Of a stretch of DNA of 64,000 nt, positions 9,420 through 18,028 are shown in pieces (positions within the stretch are counted from its first letter, which is position 1; every line of letters begins with the position of its first letter). Under the pieces are notes generated by a model. The model was not told the DNA's origin. It was given only the letters and a program-made list of their open reading frames with translations, and ran no database searches. The stretch is taken from contig NZ_JAGIAV010000001.1 in assembly GCF_017744675.1 (NCBI RefSeq), positions 521,666 to 585,665 on the forward strand, written 5' to 3'. This DNA is from Flavobacterium sp. GTDB lineage: Bacteria > Bacteroidota > Bacteroidia > Flavobacteriales > Flavobacteriaceae. The position numbers and the translations under genes were made by a program.

Positions 9420-9768
9420 TTTTTAAATTTATAGATATTGGGTTTAATTTATAGCAAATCCTAAAAACGAAATTTATCGCTTTTAGGATTTTTAGTCTTT
9501 TTCTTTTTATTCTTCTTTTAATCTCTTTTTATCAAAACTTGATTATTCAACGTTTCTGCAAATCTTCTTTTTTAATAATTTTCTGCAAAATAGTTCATGC
9601 TTCAACTTTCTTTTTTTCTCTATGAAAGATTAAAAATGATACTTATTTTCTAAATATCATTTCTTTTTTTATTAAAAGGTTTCACGTGGAACAATTGTTT
9701 TTTGTTTCAAGTTTCATGTTTGCAAGTTTAAATCAAGATAACTTGAAACATTAAATTTGAAACCAAAA
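9420..9768. other. Gene-free stretch with one parS site
   Basis: An AT-rich, T-rich gap between the methyltransferase gene and mnmG. It holds a parS-type site at 9678-9693 and short GTTTCAAGTTT/AACTTGAAAC direct and inverted words. No gene or RNA is seen. Confidence 0.5.
9678..9693. promoter_or_regulatory. parS site 1 (ParB-binding centromere)
   Basis: GGTTTCACGTGGAACA matches the near-universal bacterial parS consensus TGTTNCACGTGAAACA around the invariant CACGTG. It is the outlying member of the cluster, about 2 kb from the rest across mnmG. Confidence 0.8.
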
Positions 9769-11640
9769 TTACCTTCCCATATAAATCAAAAGCACGGAAA
9801 TATCACTTGGTGATACTCCGCTTATTCTTGAAGCTTGCGAAATAGTAACAGGACGTATCTTGCTTAATTTCTGTTTTGCTTCAATTGACATTGATTTGAT
9901 TTTATTATAATCGAAATTGTCTGGAATTTTTACTTCTTCCAAACGATTTAACTTATCTGCGTTGTTTCTTTCCTTTTCGATATATCCAGAATATTTTACC
10001 TGAATTACGGCTTGCTCTACAATTTCTTCGTCAAGTTCGTTCTCTTCAATGTAAGCTGAAACTTTTTCAAACTTCAACATATCTTCTAGCTCAATTTGCG
10101 GACGAGAGAAAATCTTAAACATTTTATCTCCTTGCGAAATTGGAGCAGATTCTTTGGCTTCCAAAATCGGATTTGTTTCAGCAACTGTCACACTTGTTTC
10201 TTTAAAGAACGAAACCATCTTTTCAGATTCGTTTAGTTTCTTTTCCATTCTTCGCAAACGATCTTCAGAAGCTAAACCAATTTCGTATGACATTGGAGTC
10301 AATCTGAAATCGGCATTATCTTGACGCAACAATGTTCTGTATTCTGCTCTAGATGTAAACATACGATATGGTTCTTCTGTTCCTTTCGTAATCAAATCAT
10401 CAATAAGAACTCCGATGTATGCTTCGTCACGTTTTAAAATTAATGGATCTTTTTCGTGAACTTTCAAGTGTGCATTTATTCCAGCCATCAAACCTTGAGA
10501 AGCTGCTTCTTCGTAACCTGTTGTTCCGTTGATTTGTCCAGCGAAGTACAATCCTTCAACTAACTTAGTTTCCAAAGTATGCTTTAATTGTGTTGGTGGA
10601 AAGAAATCATATTCTATAGCATAACCAGGTCTAAAGAATTTTACATTCTCAAAACCTGCTACAGAACGAAGCGCTTTAAATTGGATGTCTTCTGGAAGTG
10701 AAGTTGAAAATCCGTTTACATAAACTTCGCAAGTATTCCATCCTTCTGGCTCCACAAATAATTGATGGCGCTCTTTATCTGCGAAACGATTTATTTTATC
10801 TTCAATCGATGGACAATATCTTGGCCCTAAACTTTTGATTCTTCCGTTGAACATTGGGGAACGATCAAAACCTTCTCTCAAAATATCGTGAACATTCAAC
10901 GACGTGTACGTCATGTAACAAGAACGTTGATGTGTTAACGAAGTTGTCAAATCTGAGTATGAAAACTTATCTGGCTTTGCATCTCCTTTTTCTTCGTTCA
11001 TTTTAGAATAATCCAAAGAACGTCCATCTACTCGAGGTGGCGTTCCTGTTTTCATTCTTCCAGCTTCAAAACCTGCCTTGATCAAATCTTCTGTAATTCC
11101 GGTTGCAGCACTTTCTCCTGCTCTACCTCCTCCGAATTGTTTTTCTCCAATATGAATTAAACCATTCAAAAAAGTACCATTTGTCAAAACCACAGATTTG
11201 GAACGAATCTCCACTCCAAGTGAAGTTCTAATTCCTTTTATCTTTCCGTTTTCAATAATTAACCCTTTTACCATTTCTTGATAAAAATCAAGATTTGGAG
11301 TTTTCTCCAACATCATTCTCCATTCTTCTGCGAAACGCATTCTATCGCTTTGAACTCTCGGCGACCACATTGCAGGTCCTTTTGATTTATTCAGCATTTT
11401 GAATTGAATTGCAGTTCTATCTGAAACAATTCCTGAATATCCTCCAAGCGCATCAATTTCACGAACGATCTGTCCTTTTGCAATTCCTCCCATCGCAGGA
11501 TTGCAAGACATCTGTGCAATGTTTTGCAAACTCATTGTTACCAATAAAGTTTTCGATCCCAAATTTGCCGCCGCAGCCGCAGCTTCAGAACCAGCGTGGC
11601 CAGCACCAACCACAATTACATCATATTCTTCTAAAAACAT
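9769..11640 (-). CDS. mnmG: tRNA uridine-5-carboxymethylaminomethyl modification enzyme MnmG (GidA)
   Basis: With MnmE, modifies the wobble uridine at position 34 of certain tRNAs using FAD and methylene-tetrahydrofolate. The 623-residue protein is full length: FAD-binding VVGAGHAGSEAA at 10-21, the SCNPAMGGIAKG signature at about 45-56, MKTGTPPRVDG at about 195-205, and the C-terminal helical MnmE-binding region ending RISGVSPSDISVLLIYMGR. In many bacteria this gene lies near the replication origin; here it is bracketed by parS sites, which fits an origin-proximal position. Confidence 0.98.
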   Translation of the reverse strand: MFLEEYDVIVVGAGHAGSEAAAAAANLGSKTLLVTMSLQNIAQMSCNPAMGGIAKGQIVREIDALGGYSGIVSDRTAIQFKMLNKSKGPAMWSPRVQSDRMRFAEEWRMMLEKTPNLDFYQEMVKGLIIENGKIKGIRTSLGVEIRSKSVVLTNGTFLNGLIHIGEKQFGGGRAGESAATGITEDLIKAGFEAGRMKTGTPPRVDGRSLDYSKMNEEKGDAKPDKFSYSDLTTSLTHQRSCYMTYTSLNVHDILREGFDRSPMFNGRIKSLGPRYCPSIEDKINRFADKERHQLFVEPEGWNTCEVYVNGFSTSLPEDIQFKALRSVAGFENVKFFRPGYAIEYDFFPPTQLKHTLETKLVEGLYFAGQINGTTGYEEAASQGLMAGINAHLKVHEKDPLILKRDEAYIGVLIDDLITKGTEEPYRMFTSRAEYRTLLRQDNADFRLTPMSYEIGLASEDRLRRMEKKLNESEKMVSFFKETSVTVAETNPILEAKESAPISQGDKMFKIFSRPQIELEDMLKFEKVSAYIEENELDEEIVEQAVIQVKYSGYIEKERNNADKLNRLEEVKIPDNFDYNKIKSMSIEAKQKLSKIRPVTISQASRISGVSPSDISVLLIYMGR

Positions 11641-11702
11641 TTTGTTTTATTATTCTCCAAAAACCGCTAACGCGGTTTCTAGAATTACATTTATATTTTT
11701 CT

Positions 11703-11718
11703 TGTTCCACGTGGAACT
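11703..11718. promoter_or_regulatory. parS site 2
   Basis: TGTTCCACGTGGAACT, a palindromic parS variant with the invariant CACGTG core, 63 bases upstream of the mnmG start. Confidence 0.8.
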
Positions 11719-11826
11719 ATATTTTTTGTTTCAGGTTTGAGGTTTCATATTTCAAGTTCAAACTGGAATCTTCAAACTGGAATCTTCAAACTGGAATCTT
11801 CAAATCTTCAAATCTTCAAATCGGAA

Positions 11827-11842
11827 TGTTTCACGTGAAACA
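11827..11842. promoter_or_regulatory. parS site 3
   Basis: TGTTTCACGTGAAACA is a perfect match to the consensus. The palindrome extends to 24 bp (11823-11846). Confidence 0.9.
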
Positions 11843-11850
11843 TTCCTAAA

Positions 11851-12028
11851 CTTCCATTCCTAAACTTCCATTCCTAAACTTCCATTCCTAAACTTCCATT
11901 TCAAACTTCCATTTCAAACTTCCATTTCAAACTTCCATTTCAAACTTCCATTCTAAACTTCCATTCTAAACTTCCATTTCAAACTTCCATTCTAAACTTC
12001 CATTCTAAACTTCCATTCTAAACTTTCA
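11851..12028. repeat. Tandem array of 13 short units
   Basis: Thirteen head-to-tail copies of a 13-14 bp unit (AAACTTCCATTCCT, AAACTTCCATTTC or AAACTTCCATTCT) without interruption, followed at 12021-12058 by units of AACTTTCAAATCAG. The variants are grouped in runs, as expected from slipped-strand expansion. It lies between parS sites 3 and 4. Confidence 0.9.
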
Positions 12029-12061
12029 AATCAGAACTTTCAAATCAGAACTTTCAGACCA

Positions 12062-12077
12062 TGTTCCACGTGAAACG
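12062..12077. promoter_or_regulatory. parS site 4
   Basis: TGTTCCACGTGAAACG matches the parS consensus except at the last base. Confidence 0.88.
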
Positions 12078-12117
12078 TTTTGATTTTTCAATTCAAAAAA
12101 TTCAAGTTTCCCAATAT

Positions 12118-12133
12118 CGTTCCACGTGAAACT
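12118..12133. promoter_or_regulatory. parS site 5
   Basis: CGTTCCACGTGAAACT, with the inner 14 bases identical to the consensus. Confidence 0.85.
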
Positions 12134-12168
12134 TCATATTATTTTCACGAAAATCAAACCTAAAAAAT

Positions 12169-12184
12169 CGTTCCACGTGGAACG
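12169..12184. promoter_or_regulatory. parS site 6
   Basis: CGTTCCACGTGGAACG, fully palindromic, extending to a 24-bp palindrome at 12165-12188. Confidence 0.85.
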
Positions 12185-12214
12185 ATTTAATCTTTTATTC
12201 AATTTTCAACATAA

Positions 12215-12230
12215 CGTTCCACGTGGAACG
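12215..12230. promoter_or_regulatory. parS site 7
   Basis: CGTTCCACGTGGAACG, identical to site 6 in the core but with a different outer arm; the palindrome is 24 bp (12211-12234). Confidence 0.85.
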
Positions 12231-12258
12231 TTATTATTTAACCTCATTATTTAAAATA

Positions 12259-12274
12259 TGTTTCACGTGGAACG
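12259..12274. promoter_or_regulatory. parS site 8
   Basis: TGTTTCACGTGGAACG. The spacing to its neighbours is about 40-45 bp, as between the adjacent sites. Confidence 0.85.
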
Positions 12275-12297
12275 TTCTAAAAAAACAAAACCTAAAA

Positions 12298-12313
12298 GGT
12301 TTCACGTGGAACA
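12298..12313. promoter_or_regulatory. parS site 9
   Basis: GGTTTCACGTGGAACA, identical in all 16 bases to site 1. Confidence 0.85.
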
Positions 12314-12341
12314 TATTTTCATTTTTTTTAAAGAGTTTTAA

Positions 12342-12761
12342 TTACTGTTCCACGTGAAACATCTTCATCTTCTCTTCTTCCTTTGCTCTCATTAATTGAG
12401 CATCTTCATCTGTTTTATCCTTGTATCCACAGTAATGTAGTATACCATGAGATAATACTCTTTTAAGTTCTTCAGCAAATGAAACATTGAAGTCTTTAGC
12501 ATTGTCTGCAACTCGTTCTACAGAAACAAAAATATCTCCATTCAACTCGTTACCAACAGTATAATCAAAACTGATAATATCTGTGAGTGTATCGTGATCC
12601 AGATATTCAATATTTATTTTATGAAGATATTCATCATCACAAAATATATAATTGATTTCTCCTTCGTTCTTGTTCTCAGAAACAATTACAGCACTTAACC
12701 AGTCGCTAAAAGCCTGCTCGTCTCCTAAAGTAAAATCTGTTTCGTAATTAAAATTTATCAT
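12342..12761 (-). CDS. ybeY: Endoribonuclease YbeY / rRNA maturation factor
   Basis: A metal-dependent RNase that matures the 3' end of 16S rRNA and aids ribosome quality control. The 139-residue protein carries the family signature as SHGILHYCGYKD (104-115). The usual third metal ligand, His, is replaced by Asp115, while His105 and His109 are kept. The start overlaps the end of the DUF4175 gene by 4 bases (ATGA type), so the two are co-transcribed. The last residues, FHVEQ, are encoded by a parS site. Confidence 0.93.
   Translation of the reverse strand: MINFNYETDFTLGDEQAFSDWLSAVIVSENKNEGEINYIFCDDEYLHKINIEYLDHDTLTDIISFDYTVGNELNGDIFVSVERVADNAKDFNVSFAEELKRVLSHGILHYCGYKDKTDEDAQLMRAKEEEKMKMFHVEQ
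12346..12361. promoter_or_regulatory. parS site 10, inside the ybeY 3' end
   Basis: TGTTCCACGTGAAACA, identical to the B. subtilis-type consensus. It lies wholly inside ybeY and codes for its C-terminal FHVEQ. Confidence 0.9.
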
Positions 12762-15700
12762 TTTGTGTTAAAGTATTCTTGAACTTTTTGATTAAAATTC
12801 GAGCGCAAAGGTAGTGATTGTCTGTTTAATATCTCTACACTGTTTAAATAATCCAATAATGAACTTGGCAAAGCATTCGAACGATTTGTAAATTCAGCCT
12901 TATTTGTTTCAGATTGTCTTTGTGTATCTTGACCTTGCTGCTGAACTGCATTGTTTAATTTCCAAAGTTCTTGTTGGATATTTAATATGCGCTGTAGGTT
13001 CTCATTCTTAAAACCTTTATTCAAAATCTGTTTTTCAGATTGCTTCATTTGGTCAATTACAGATTTACCTTGAGAGTCCAAACCTTTCTTTGCTAATTCT
13101 TTTTGCAATGCTTCTCTCAGTTTAACTTGCTCTTTGTAAATCTCCATAATAGCTTCTGCATCTCCTTCTCCATCTTCACCATCGCTTCCATTTTTTTCTC
13201 CTTTACCATTCTTTCCGTCTTTACCAGAAGAACCTTTATCGCCACTTTTGCTTCCTTGCCCTTCTTTGCCCTGCCCCTCTTTTCCTTGACCACTTTGTCC
13301 TTGTCCAGACTTTCCATCTTTTCCTTCACCAGGTTTATCACCTTGTTGTTGTCCTGATTTCATTCCGTCTTTCATCTTATCAGCAAGACCTTTTTGTTTC
13401 TGAATAATATCTGGTAACTGCATTCCTTGTCCGTCACCTGGTTTTGGTTTTCCAGATCCTGGTTTAGACATTGACATTTGCATATTATTCAATAAATCAC
13501 TTAAGAAATCGGCTAACTTATTAGCAGATGAAACGGCATATTGCTGGTGTGAAACTCCTCTAGGAATCTGAACATCGGTTAAAGTTTCAATGGCCTTGTC
13601 CATGTTGTATTGTACATTTCCAATTTCTTTAGTTACATCTTCTGCTACCTTTGGATTACGTAATGAAAGTGCAAACAAACTATCATCAACATGTCTGAAC
13701 TGTTGTTTCAAATTCTGCTGAATCTTGATGTTTTTTGTAAAGGTTGACGAACCTAATTTCATTGCTTTGAATTGTTTCATCACATCTTCTTGCGATAAAG
13801 AATAAGCCAAAAGATTATCAAGAATCTGACGAAGCATTGCTACATCTTCTTCCAATTGTTCTTGCTCTCCACCTTCCATTTCGCTCTGCATATCTTGAGC
13901 CATATTCTTCATTTTCTTAGCCGCACTTTTCTGTTTTGGCTTAGCTCCAGAAGTATTCTTTTTGCTCAATTCTTCAGAAGCTTTATTAAGATCATTGTCT
14001 ACATCTTTCTCTTTAGAAGCATCAGACGGAATATCCAAAGGTTTCTTTAAAGTTTTATTCTCCTCTTTTAAATCTTTTAGATCTTCCTGAATCTTATCAA
14101 AAGATTTATTTATTTCGTCCTGCTTTTCTTTAGTATTTTCTTTCTCTTTATTTGATAACTGTTCCTGTTGTTCTGACAGTTTATTTAATTTCTCAGCAAC
14201 TTGTTCTGCTTTCTTAGAAACATAAAAACGCTTGGTTAACTCCACCAATTGTTCTAAATTACGAGATTGGTTTTTACTTATTTGTTTGAACTTTTCCATT
14301 TTATCAAACAGCTCTTCACTGTTTAATTTATCATTCAAGTTCTTCAATTCGTCTAATAATTTCTGATTCTTTTCTAAATCTTTCTGAGCATTATCTAAAC
14401 GCTTTTGTAAATCTTCAGCTGTTTTATCTTTCTTATCGTCTTTAAACTTATCTAGATTCTGATTCATTTTCTCAGAAAATTGTTTCATCATTTCGTCTTG
14501 TTGTTTCTGACGTTTGATAAAATCATTAATCTTCTGCTGATCTTTAAACTCTAAATTGTCTTTTTCTTTTCCTGTATTTTGAAGCTTATCCATTTCAGAA
14601 ATCTGCTTCGTTTGGTTCTTTAAAGATTTAGACAAACTATTGATATTATTATTTTGCTGTTGTAATTCTTGATCTTGAATTTCATCTGTTGTAGCTACAC
14701 GATCTGAAAACGTAGAAGACTTTGTACTCTTAAATCCGTGCGGTGCATCGTTATCAAAAACTTCAAAATAGTATTCGTATGAAACGCCTTCTTCAACTGG
14801 AAGATTACTTGGAAAATTAAAAACAAACTGATCAAATACTCCAGCCTTTACAGGAATGTTTCCACGCTTAGCAGATTGAGGTTTGTTACGTTCGTAATAT
14901 ACAATTTGAAGTTTTGAAAGTCCGTAGTCATCACCCAATCTTCCTAAAATATAGTTCTTATCTAGCTTCAAACTATCTGGTGCAGGCCCTACATTGATGG
15001 TTGGATACTGATCTTTGATCACAGATAGCTGATAGTCTAATTTCTCATAGTTTTTAACCTTATCGTTAGACGTAAGAATTTGATATTCTGTATTTTGACT
15101 AATATTTTTAGCCAATTTAAACTCATTTTCTACCTTATTGAACTTGAATAGTTCGTTATCTCTTTTCCATGTTACTTCTTGTGTAGATTTGGTGTTCATT
15201 TTCCAAGTTACAGTTGTTCCTTCAGGTACAATTGCGTTTCCAGTTCCTTGAATTGTTTCTGATTTTTTCTTTAGATAAGAAGGAAAATTTAAAACCATTT
15301 CGAAGTTTGCAATTGACGGAACAGTGATAACTTTCAAATCATATTCTTCTGAAACAACTGAATTTCCTTCAAAAGAAAAACGAATATCTTCTGCCGGTTT
15401 CTCTACTTTAAATTCAAACTTTCCAGGTTGAGAAGATTCCATAAAATAACTTTCGTTACCAATATGTATCATCACATTTTCTGGAACTACATTTCCAACA
15501 GATTCCATTTTGATCACAAAATCTTTGTTTTGTTCTGCTTGTAAATTAGAATTCAAAACCACAAATTTAAAAGGAGCTGGTGGCAAAAATGCAGAATTGA
15601 AATGCACTACTCTATTCAAACTTTGAGAAATTACATTGCTATTTCCAGAAATATAAAACACGGCAAAAAGCAAAATTGGAACTAAAGCCAATGGCAAATA

Positions 15701-16159
15701 TTTTTTATTTGCTTTAAAATTGATGGCATTTCCAAACGGAATTGGTTGCAAAGAATTTGCTTTTTGTTCGATTGAAGCCAAAACTAATTCTGAACTTTCA
15801 GGATTATTCTCTGAAGATAATTGCAAAAAGTTTGTCAGCTTATCGCTCACTTCTGTGAAATGATTTCCGATAATTTTTGAAGCTTGAGTATAATCAATTC
15901 CCTTTTGAAGTTTGAATAATTTGAATACTGGAAACAAAATTAAACGTACCAAAAGGAAAACTTCAACAGCAATAAAAATCCAAAAAAGGAAAGTTCTACC
16001 TAATGGTTTTAGCCAAAGAAAGTATTCCACAAAAAGCGTAAACAAAAAATATAACAAACCAAAACCGGTAAAAAGTAAGATCCCTTTTATTAATTCGTTG
16101 GTATAATATTTCTTAATGAAAGCCTCTAGCTTTTGATATATTGCAGATGATGTCTTCAA
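12758..16159 (-). CDS. DUF4175 family giant membrane protein
   Basis: A 1133-residue protein of a family common in Bacteroidota. Two transmembrane helices lie at about 25-45 and 55-78, with a third at about 154-171. A beta-rich extracytoplasmic region covers about 190-490, a very long Lys/Glu/Gln coiled coil about 500-800, and a Gly/Lys/Ser-rich collagen-like low-complexity tract about 926-1003, followed by a helical C-terminus. The biochemical role is not established. It is the first gene of a two-gene operon with ybeY. Confidence 0.85.
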   Translation of the reverse strand: MKTSSAIYQKLEAFIKKYYTNELIKGILLFTGFGLLYFLFTLFVEYFLWLKPLGRTFLFWIFIAVEVFLLVRLILFPVFKLFKLQKGIDYTQASKIIGNHFTEVSDKLTNFLQLSSENNPESSELVLASIEQKANSLQPIPFGNAINFKANKKYLPLALVPILLFAVFYISGNSNVISQSLNRVVHFNSAFLPPAPFKFVVLNSNLQAEQNKDFVIKMESVGNVVPENVMIHIGNESYFMESSQPGKFEFKVEKPAEDIRFSFEGNSVVSEEYDLKVITVPSIANFEMVLNFPSYLKKKSETIQGTGNAIVPEGTTVTWKMNTKSTQEVTWKRDNELFKFNKVENEFKLAKNISQNTEYQILTSNDKVKNYEKLDYQLSVIKDQYPTINVGPAPDSLKLDKNYILGRLGDDYGLSKLQIVYYERNKPQSAKRGNIPVKAGVFDQFVFNFPSNLPVEEGVSYEYYFEVFDNDAPHGFKSTKSSTFSDRVATTDEIQDQELQQQNNNINSLSKSLKNQTKQISEMDKLQNTGKEKDNLEFKDQQKINDFIKRQKQQDEMMKQFSEKMNQNLDKFKDDKKDKTAEDLQKRLDNAQKDLEKNQKLLDELKNLNDKLNSEELFDKMEKFKQISKNQSRNLEQLVELTKRFYVSKKAEQVAEKLNKLSEQQEQLSNKEKENTKEKQDEINKSFDKIQEDLKDLKEENKTLKKPLDIPSDASKEKDVDNDLNKASEELSKKNTSGAKPKQKSAAKKMKNMAQDMQSEMEGGEQEQLEEDVAMLRQILDNLLAYSLSQEDVMKQFKAMKLGSSTFTKNIKIQQNLKQQFRHVDDSLFALSLRNPKVAEDVTKEIGNVQYNMDKAIETLTDVQIPRGVSHQQYAVSSANKLADFLSDLLNNMQMSMSKPGSGKPKPGDGQGMQLPDIIQKQKGLADKMKDGMKSGQQQGDKPGEGKDGKSGQGQSGQGKEGQGKEGQGSKSGDKGSSGKDGKNGKGEKNGSDGEDGEGDAEAIMEIYKEQVKLREALQKELAKKGLDSQGKSVIDQMKQSEKQILNKGFKNENLQRILNIQQELWKLNNAVQQQGQDTQRQSETNKAEFTNRSNALPSSLLDYLNSVEILNRQSLPLRSNFNQKVQEYFNTK

Positions 16160-16193
16160 AATAAATCTCTTTTAATTATAACCTATAAAAGTA

Positions 16194-16290
16194 GTAATTA
16201 TTAATTAGATAATGTTCAATTAGAAAATTAGTCAATTAAGCTTAACACGACGAATTATCTAATTTTCTCATTGTCTAATTTTCTAATTCA
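16194..16290. repeat. AATTAGAAAAT-type intergenic repeats
   Basis: The spacer before gltX is filled with direct and inverted copies of words such as TTAGATAAT, AATTAGAAAATTAG and CTAATTTTCTCATTGTCTAA. The same word family recurs in the 58191-58235 spacer in the opposite orientation. It is probably a short non-coding repeat family. Confidence 0.55.
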
Positions 16291-16296
16291 GAGTCG

Positions 16297-16304
16297 TATC
16301 TTTG
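16297..16304 (+). promoter_or_regulatory. gltX promoter -7 box
   Basis: TATCTTTG fits TAnnTTTG exactly, 17 bases before the gltX ATG. A TTG at 16271-16273 is the possible -33 element, but its 23-nt spacer is long. Confidence 0.5.
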
Positions 16305-16321
16305 CATCAAAATTTAAACAA

Positions 16322-17827
16322 ATGTCAAAGCAAGTTCGTGTGCGTTTTGCACCAAGTCCGACTGGACCATTACATATTGGCGGAGTTCGTACTGCCTTAT
16401 TTAATTATTTATTTGCGAAGAAACATAACGGTGTTTTTTATCTAAGAATTGAAGATACAGATCAGACTCGTTTTGTTCCTGGTGCAGAGGCTTACATTAT
16501 GGAAGCTCTTGAATGGTTAGGAATTGCTCCTGAAGAAACTGTTGGAAAAAATGAAAAATTTGGTCCGTACAGACAAAGCGAACGTAAAAATCTTTACCAG
16601 CAATATGCCGATCAATTAATAAATTCTGGTTGGGCTTATTATGCTTTTGATACTCCAGAAGCTTTGGATGCACATAGAAAACAACACGAAGCTGAAGGGA
16701 AAACATTTATTTATAATCACCATAATCGCGAAAAATTAGATACTTCGTTAGTAATTTCTGCTGAAGAAACTGCAAAGAGAATTGCAAATGGCGAACATTA
16801 TGTAATCCGTTTTAAAACTCCAGTTGATGAAACTTTACATTTGAAAGATATCATTCGTGGTGATGTTAAGTTTGAAACTAATCTTTTGGATGATAAAGTT
16901 TTATTCAAAAGTGACGGAATGCCAACGTACCATCTAGCTAATATCGTCGATGATCATTTAATGGAAACTTCACACGTAATTCGTGGTGAAGAATGGTTGC
17001 CATCTATGCCACTTCACGTTTTATTGTATAAAGCATTTGGTTGGGAAGCTCCAGAATTTGCACACTTACCGTTGATTTTGAAACCAGTTGGAAATGGTAA
17101 ATTATCAAAAAGAGATGGAGATAAAATGGGATTTCCAGTATTTCCGCTAGAATGGAAAACAGAAGAAGGCGTTTCATCTGGCTACAGAGAAAAAGGATTT
17201 TTCCCAGAAGCAGTTGTAAACTTCCTTGCCTTGCTTGGATGGAATGATGGAACAGATAAAGAATTATTTTCTTTAGAAGAATTGGCAGCATCTTTTGACT
17301 TAAACAGAGTTCACAAAGCTGGAGCAAAATTTGATCCTGAGAAAAACAAATGGTTCAACCACCAATATTTAGTAAAACAAAATGATGCAGATTTAGCAAA
17401 AACTTTCTCTCCAATTTTGGTAGAAAAAGGCTTCTCGACTCCGCTCGAAGTGACAACTAGAATTGTATCACTAATTAAAGAAAGAGCCAATTTTGTTTCT
17501 GATTTTTGGGAGTTGACCGATTTCTTTTTCCAAGGTCCAACATCTTACGATGAGAAAGCAAGCAAAAATTGGAAAGAAGAAACTCCAACTTTAATGCAAG
17601 AATTGATTTCTGTTTTAGAAAACATTGAAGATTTTACTTCAGCAAATATTGAAGCAGTGGTGAAAGATTGGTTAACCAAAAACGAAATCGGAATGGGTAA
17701 AGTGATGCAACCTTTCCGTCTAAGTTTGGTTGGAGCTTTAAAAGGTCCCCACCTATTTGACATTGTAGAAATTATTGGAAAGACAGAAACTATTTCTAGA
17801 ATCCAGAAAGCAATTTCAACGTTGTAA
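16322..17827 (+). CDS. gltX: Glutamate--tRNA ligase
   Basis: Class I synthetase that charges tRNA-Glu. The protein has 501 residues, with the HIGH-type motif HIGG at 18-21 (in PSPTGPLHIGG) and KLSKR at 260-264, and a full C-terminal anticodon-binding region. The start at 16322 is chosen because the family opens KVRVRFAPSPTG and a promoter -7 box lies just upstream, inside the longer open frame from 16271. The window also contains a GlnRS gene (21825-23942), so glutaminylation is likely direct. Confidence 0.97.
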   Translation: MSKQVRVRFAPSPTGPLHIGGVRTALFNYLFAKKHNGVFYLRIEDTDQTRFVPGAEAYIMEALEWLGIAPEETVGKNEKFGPYRQSERKNLYQQYADQLINSGWAYYAFDTPEALDAHRKQHEAEGKTFIYNHHNREKLDTSLVISAEETAKRIANGEHYVIRFKTPVDETLHLKDIIRGDVKFETNLLDDKVLFKSDGMPTYHLANIVDDHLMETSHVIRGEEWLPSMPLHVLLYKAFGWEAPEFAHLPLILKPVGNGKLSKRDGDKMGFPVFPLEWKTEEGVSSGYREKGFFPEAVVNFLALLGWNDGTDKELFSLEELAASFDLNRVHKAGAKFDPEKNKWFNHQYLVKQNDADLAKTFSPILVEKGFSTPLEVTTRIVSLIKERANFVSDFWELTDFFFQGPTSYDEKASKNWKEETPTLMQELISVLENIEDFTSANIEAVVKDWLTKNEIGMGKVMQPFRLSLVGALKGPHLFDIVEIIGKTETISRIQKAISTL

Positions 17828-17836
17828 ATATATTTT

Positions 17837-17905
17837 ACCATTAAGATATTAAGTTTATTAAGCTTAACTAGATTTGATCTTAATTTTCTAAATGAACTTA
17901 ATGGT
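17837..17905. repeat. Short imperfect inverted-repeat element
   Basis: Arms ACCATTAAG (17837-17845) and CTTAATGGT (17897-17905) enclose AT-rich sequence that repeats TTAAG/CTTAA words. It resembles Flavobacterium intergenic repeats, but only one copy is seen. Confidence 0.4.
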
Positions 17906-17917
17906 TCATAAAAACTA

Positions 17918-17957
17918 AACGCTACGTAACATCTCAAAAATGTTCTTAGCGTTTTTT
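17918..17957 (+). terminator. Terminator downstream of gltX
   Basis: Outer stem AACGCTA/TAGCGTT and inner stem AACAT/ATGTT, followed by seven T. Confidence 0.6.
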
Positions 17958-18028
17958 TAATGTTTGAAAATTTTATTTTAGAAGAATTTTCGTAAATTAC
18001 CAAATTCATAAATATAAATTATACAACC

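Larger units (their letters stand above)
11641..12341. other. Gene-free parS-rich spacer between mnmG and ybeY
   Basis: 700 bp without a credible gene; short frames here are translations of repeats. It holds eight complete parS-type sites, with a ninth just beyond its right edge, a short direct repeat of AACTGGAATCTTCA near 11760-11800, and a 13-copy tandem array (11851-12028) followed by three copies of AACTTTCAAATCAG-like units. The whole stretch looks like a centromere-type landing region rather than a promoter. Confidence 0.75.

Noticed and set aside
11409..11849. 146-codon plus-strand frame over the mnmG start and parS region
   Set aside because: It runs antisense through mnmG and ends in the repeat-rich spacer; the C-terminal peptide just reads the direct repeats and a parS.
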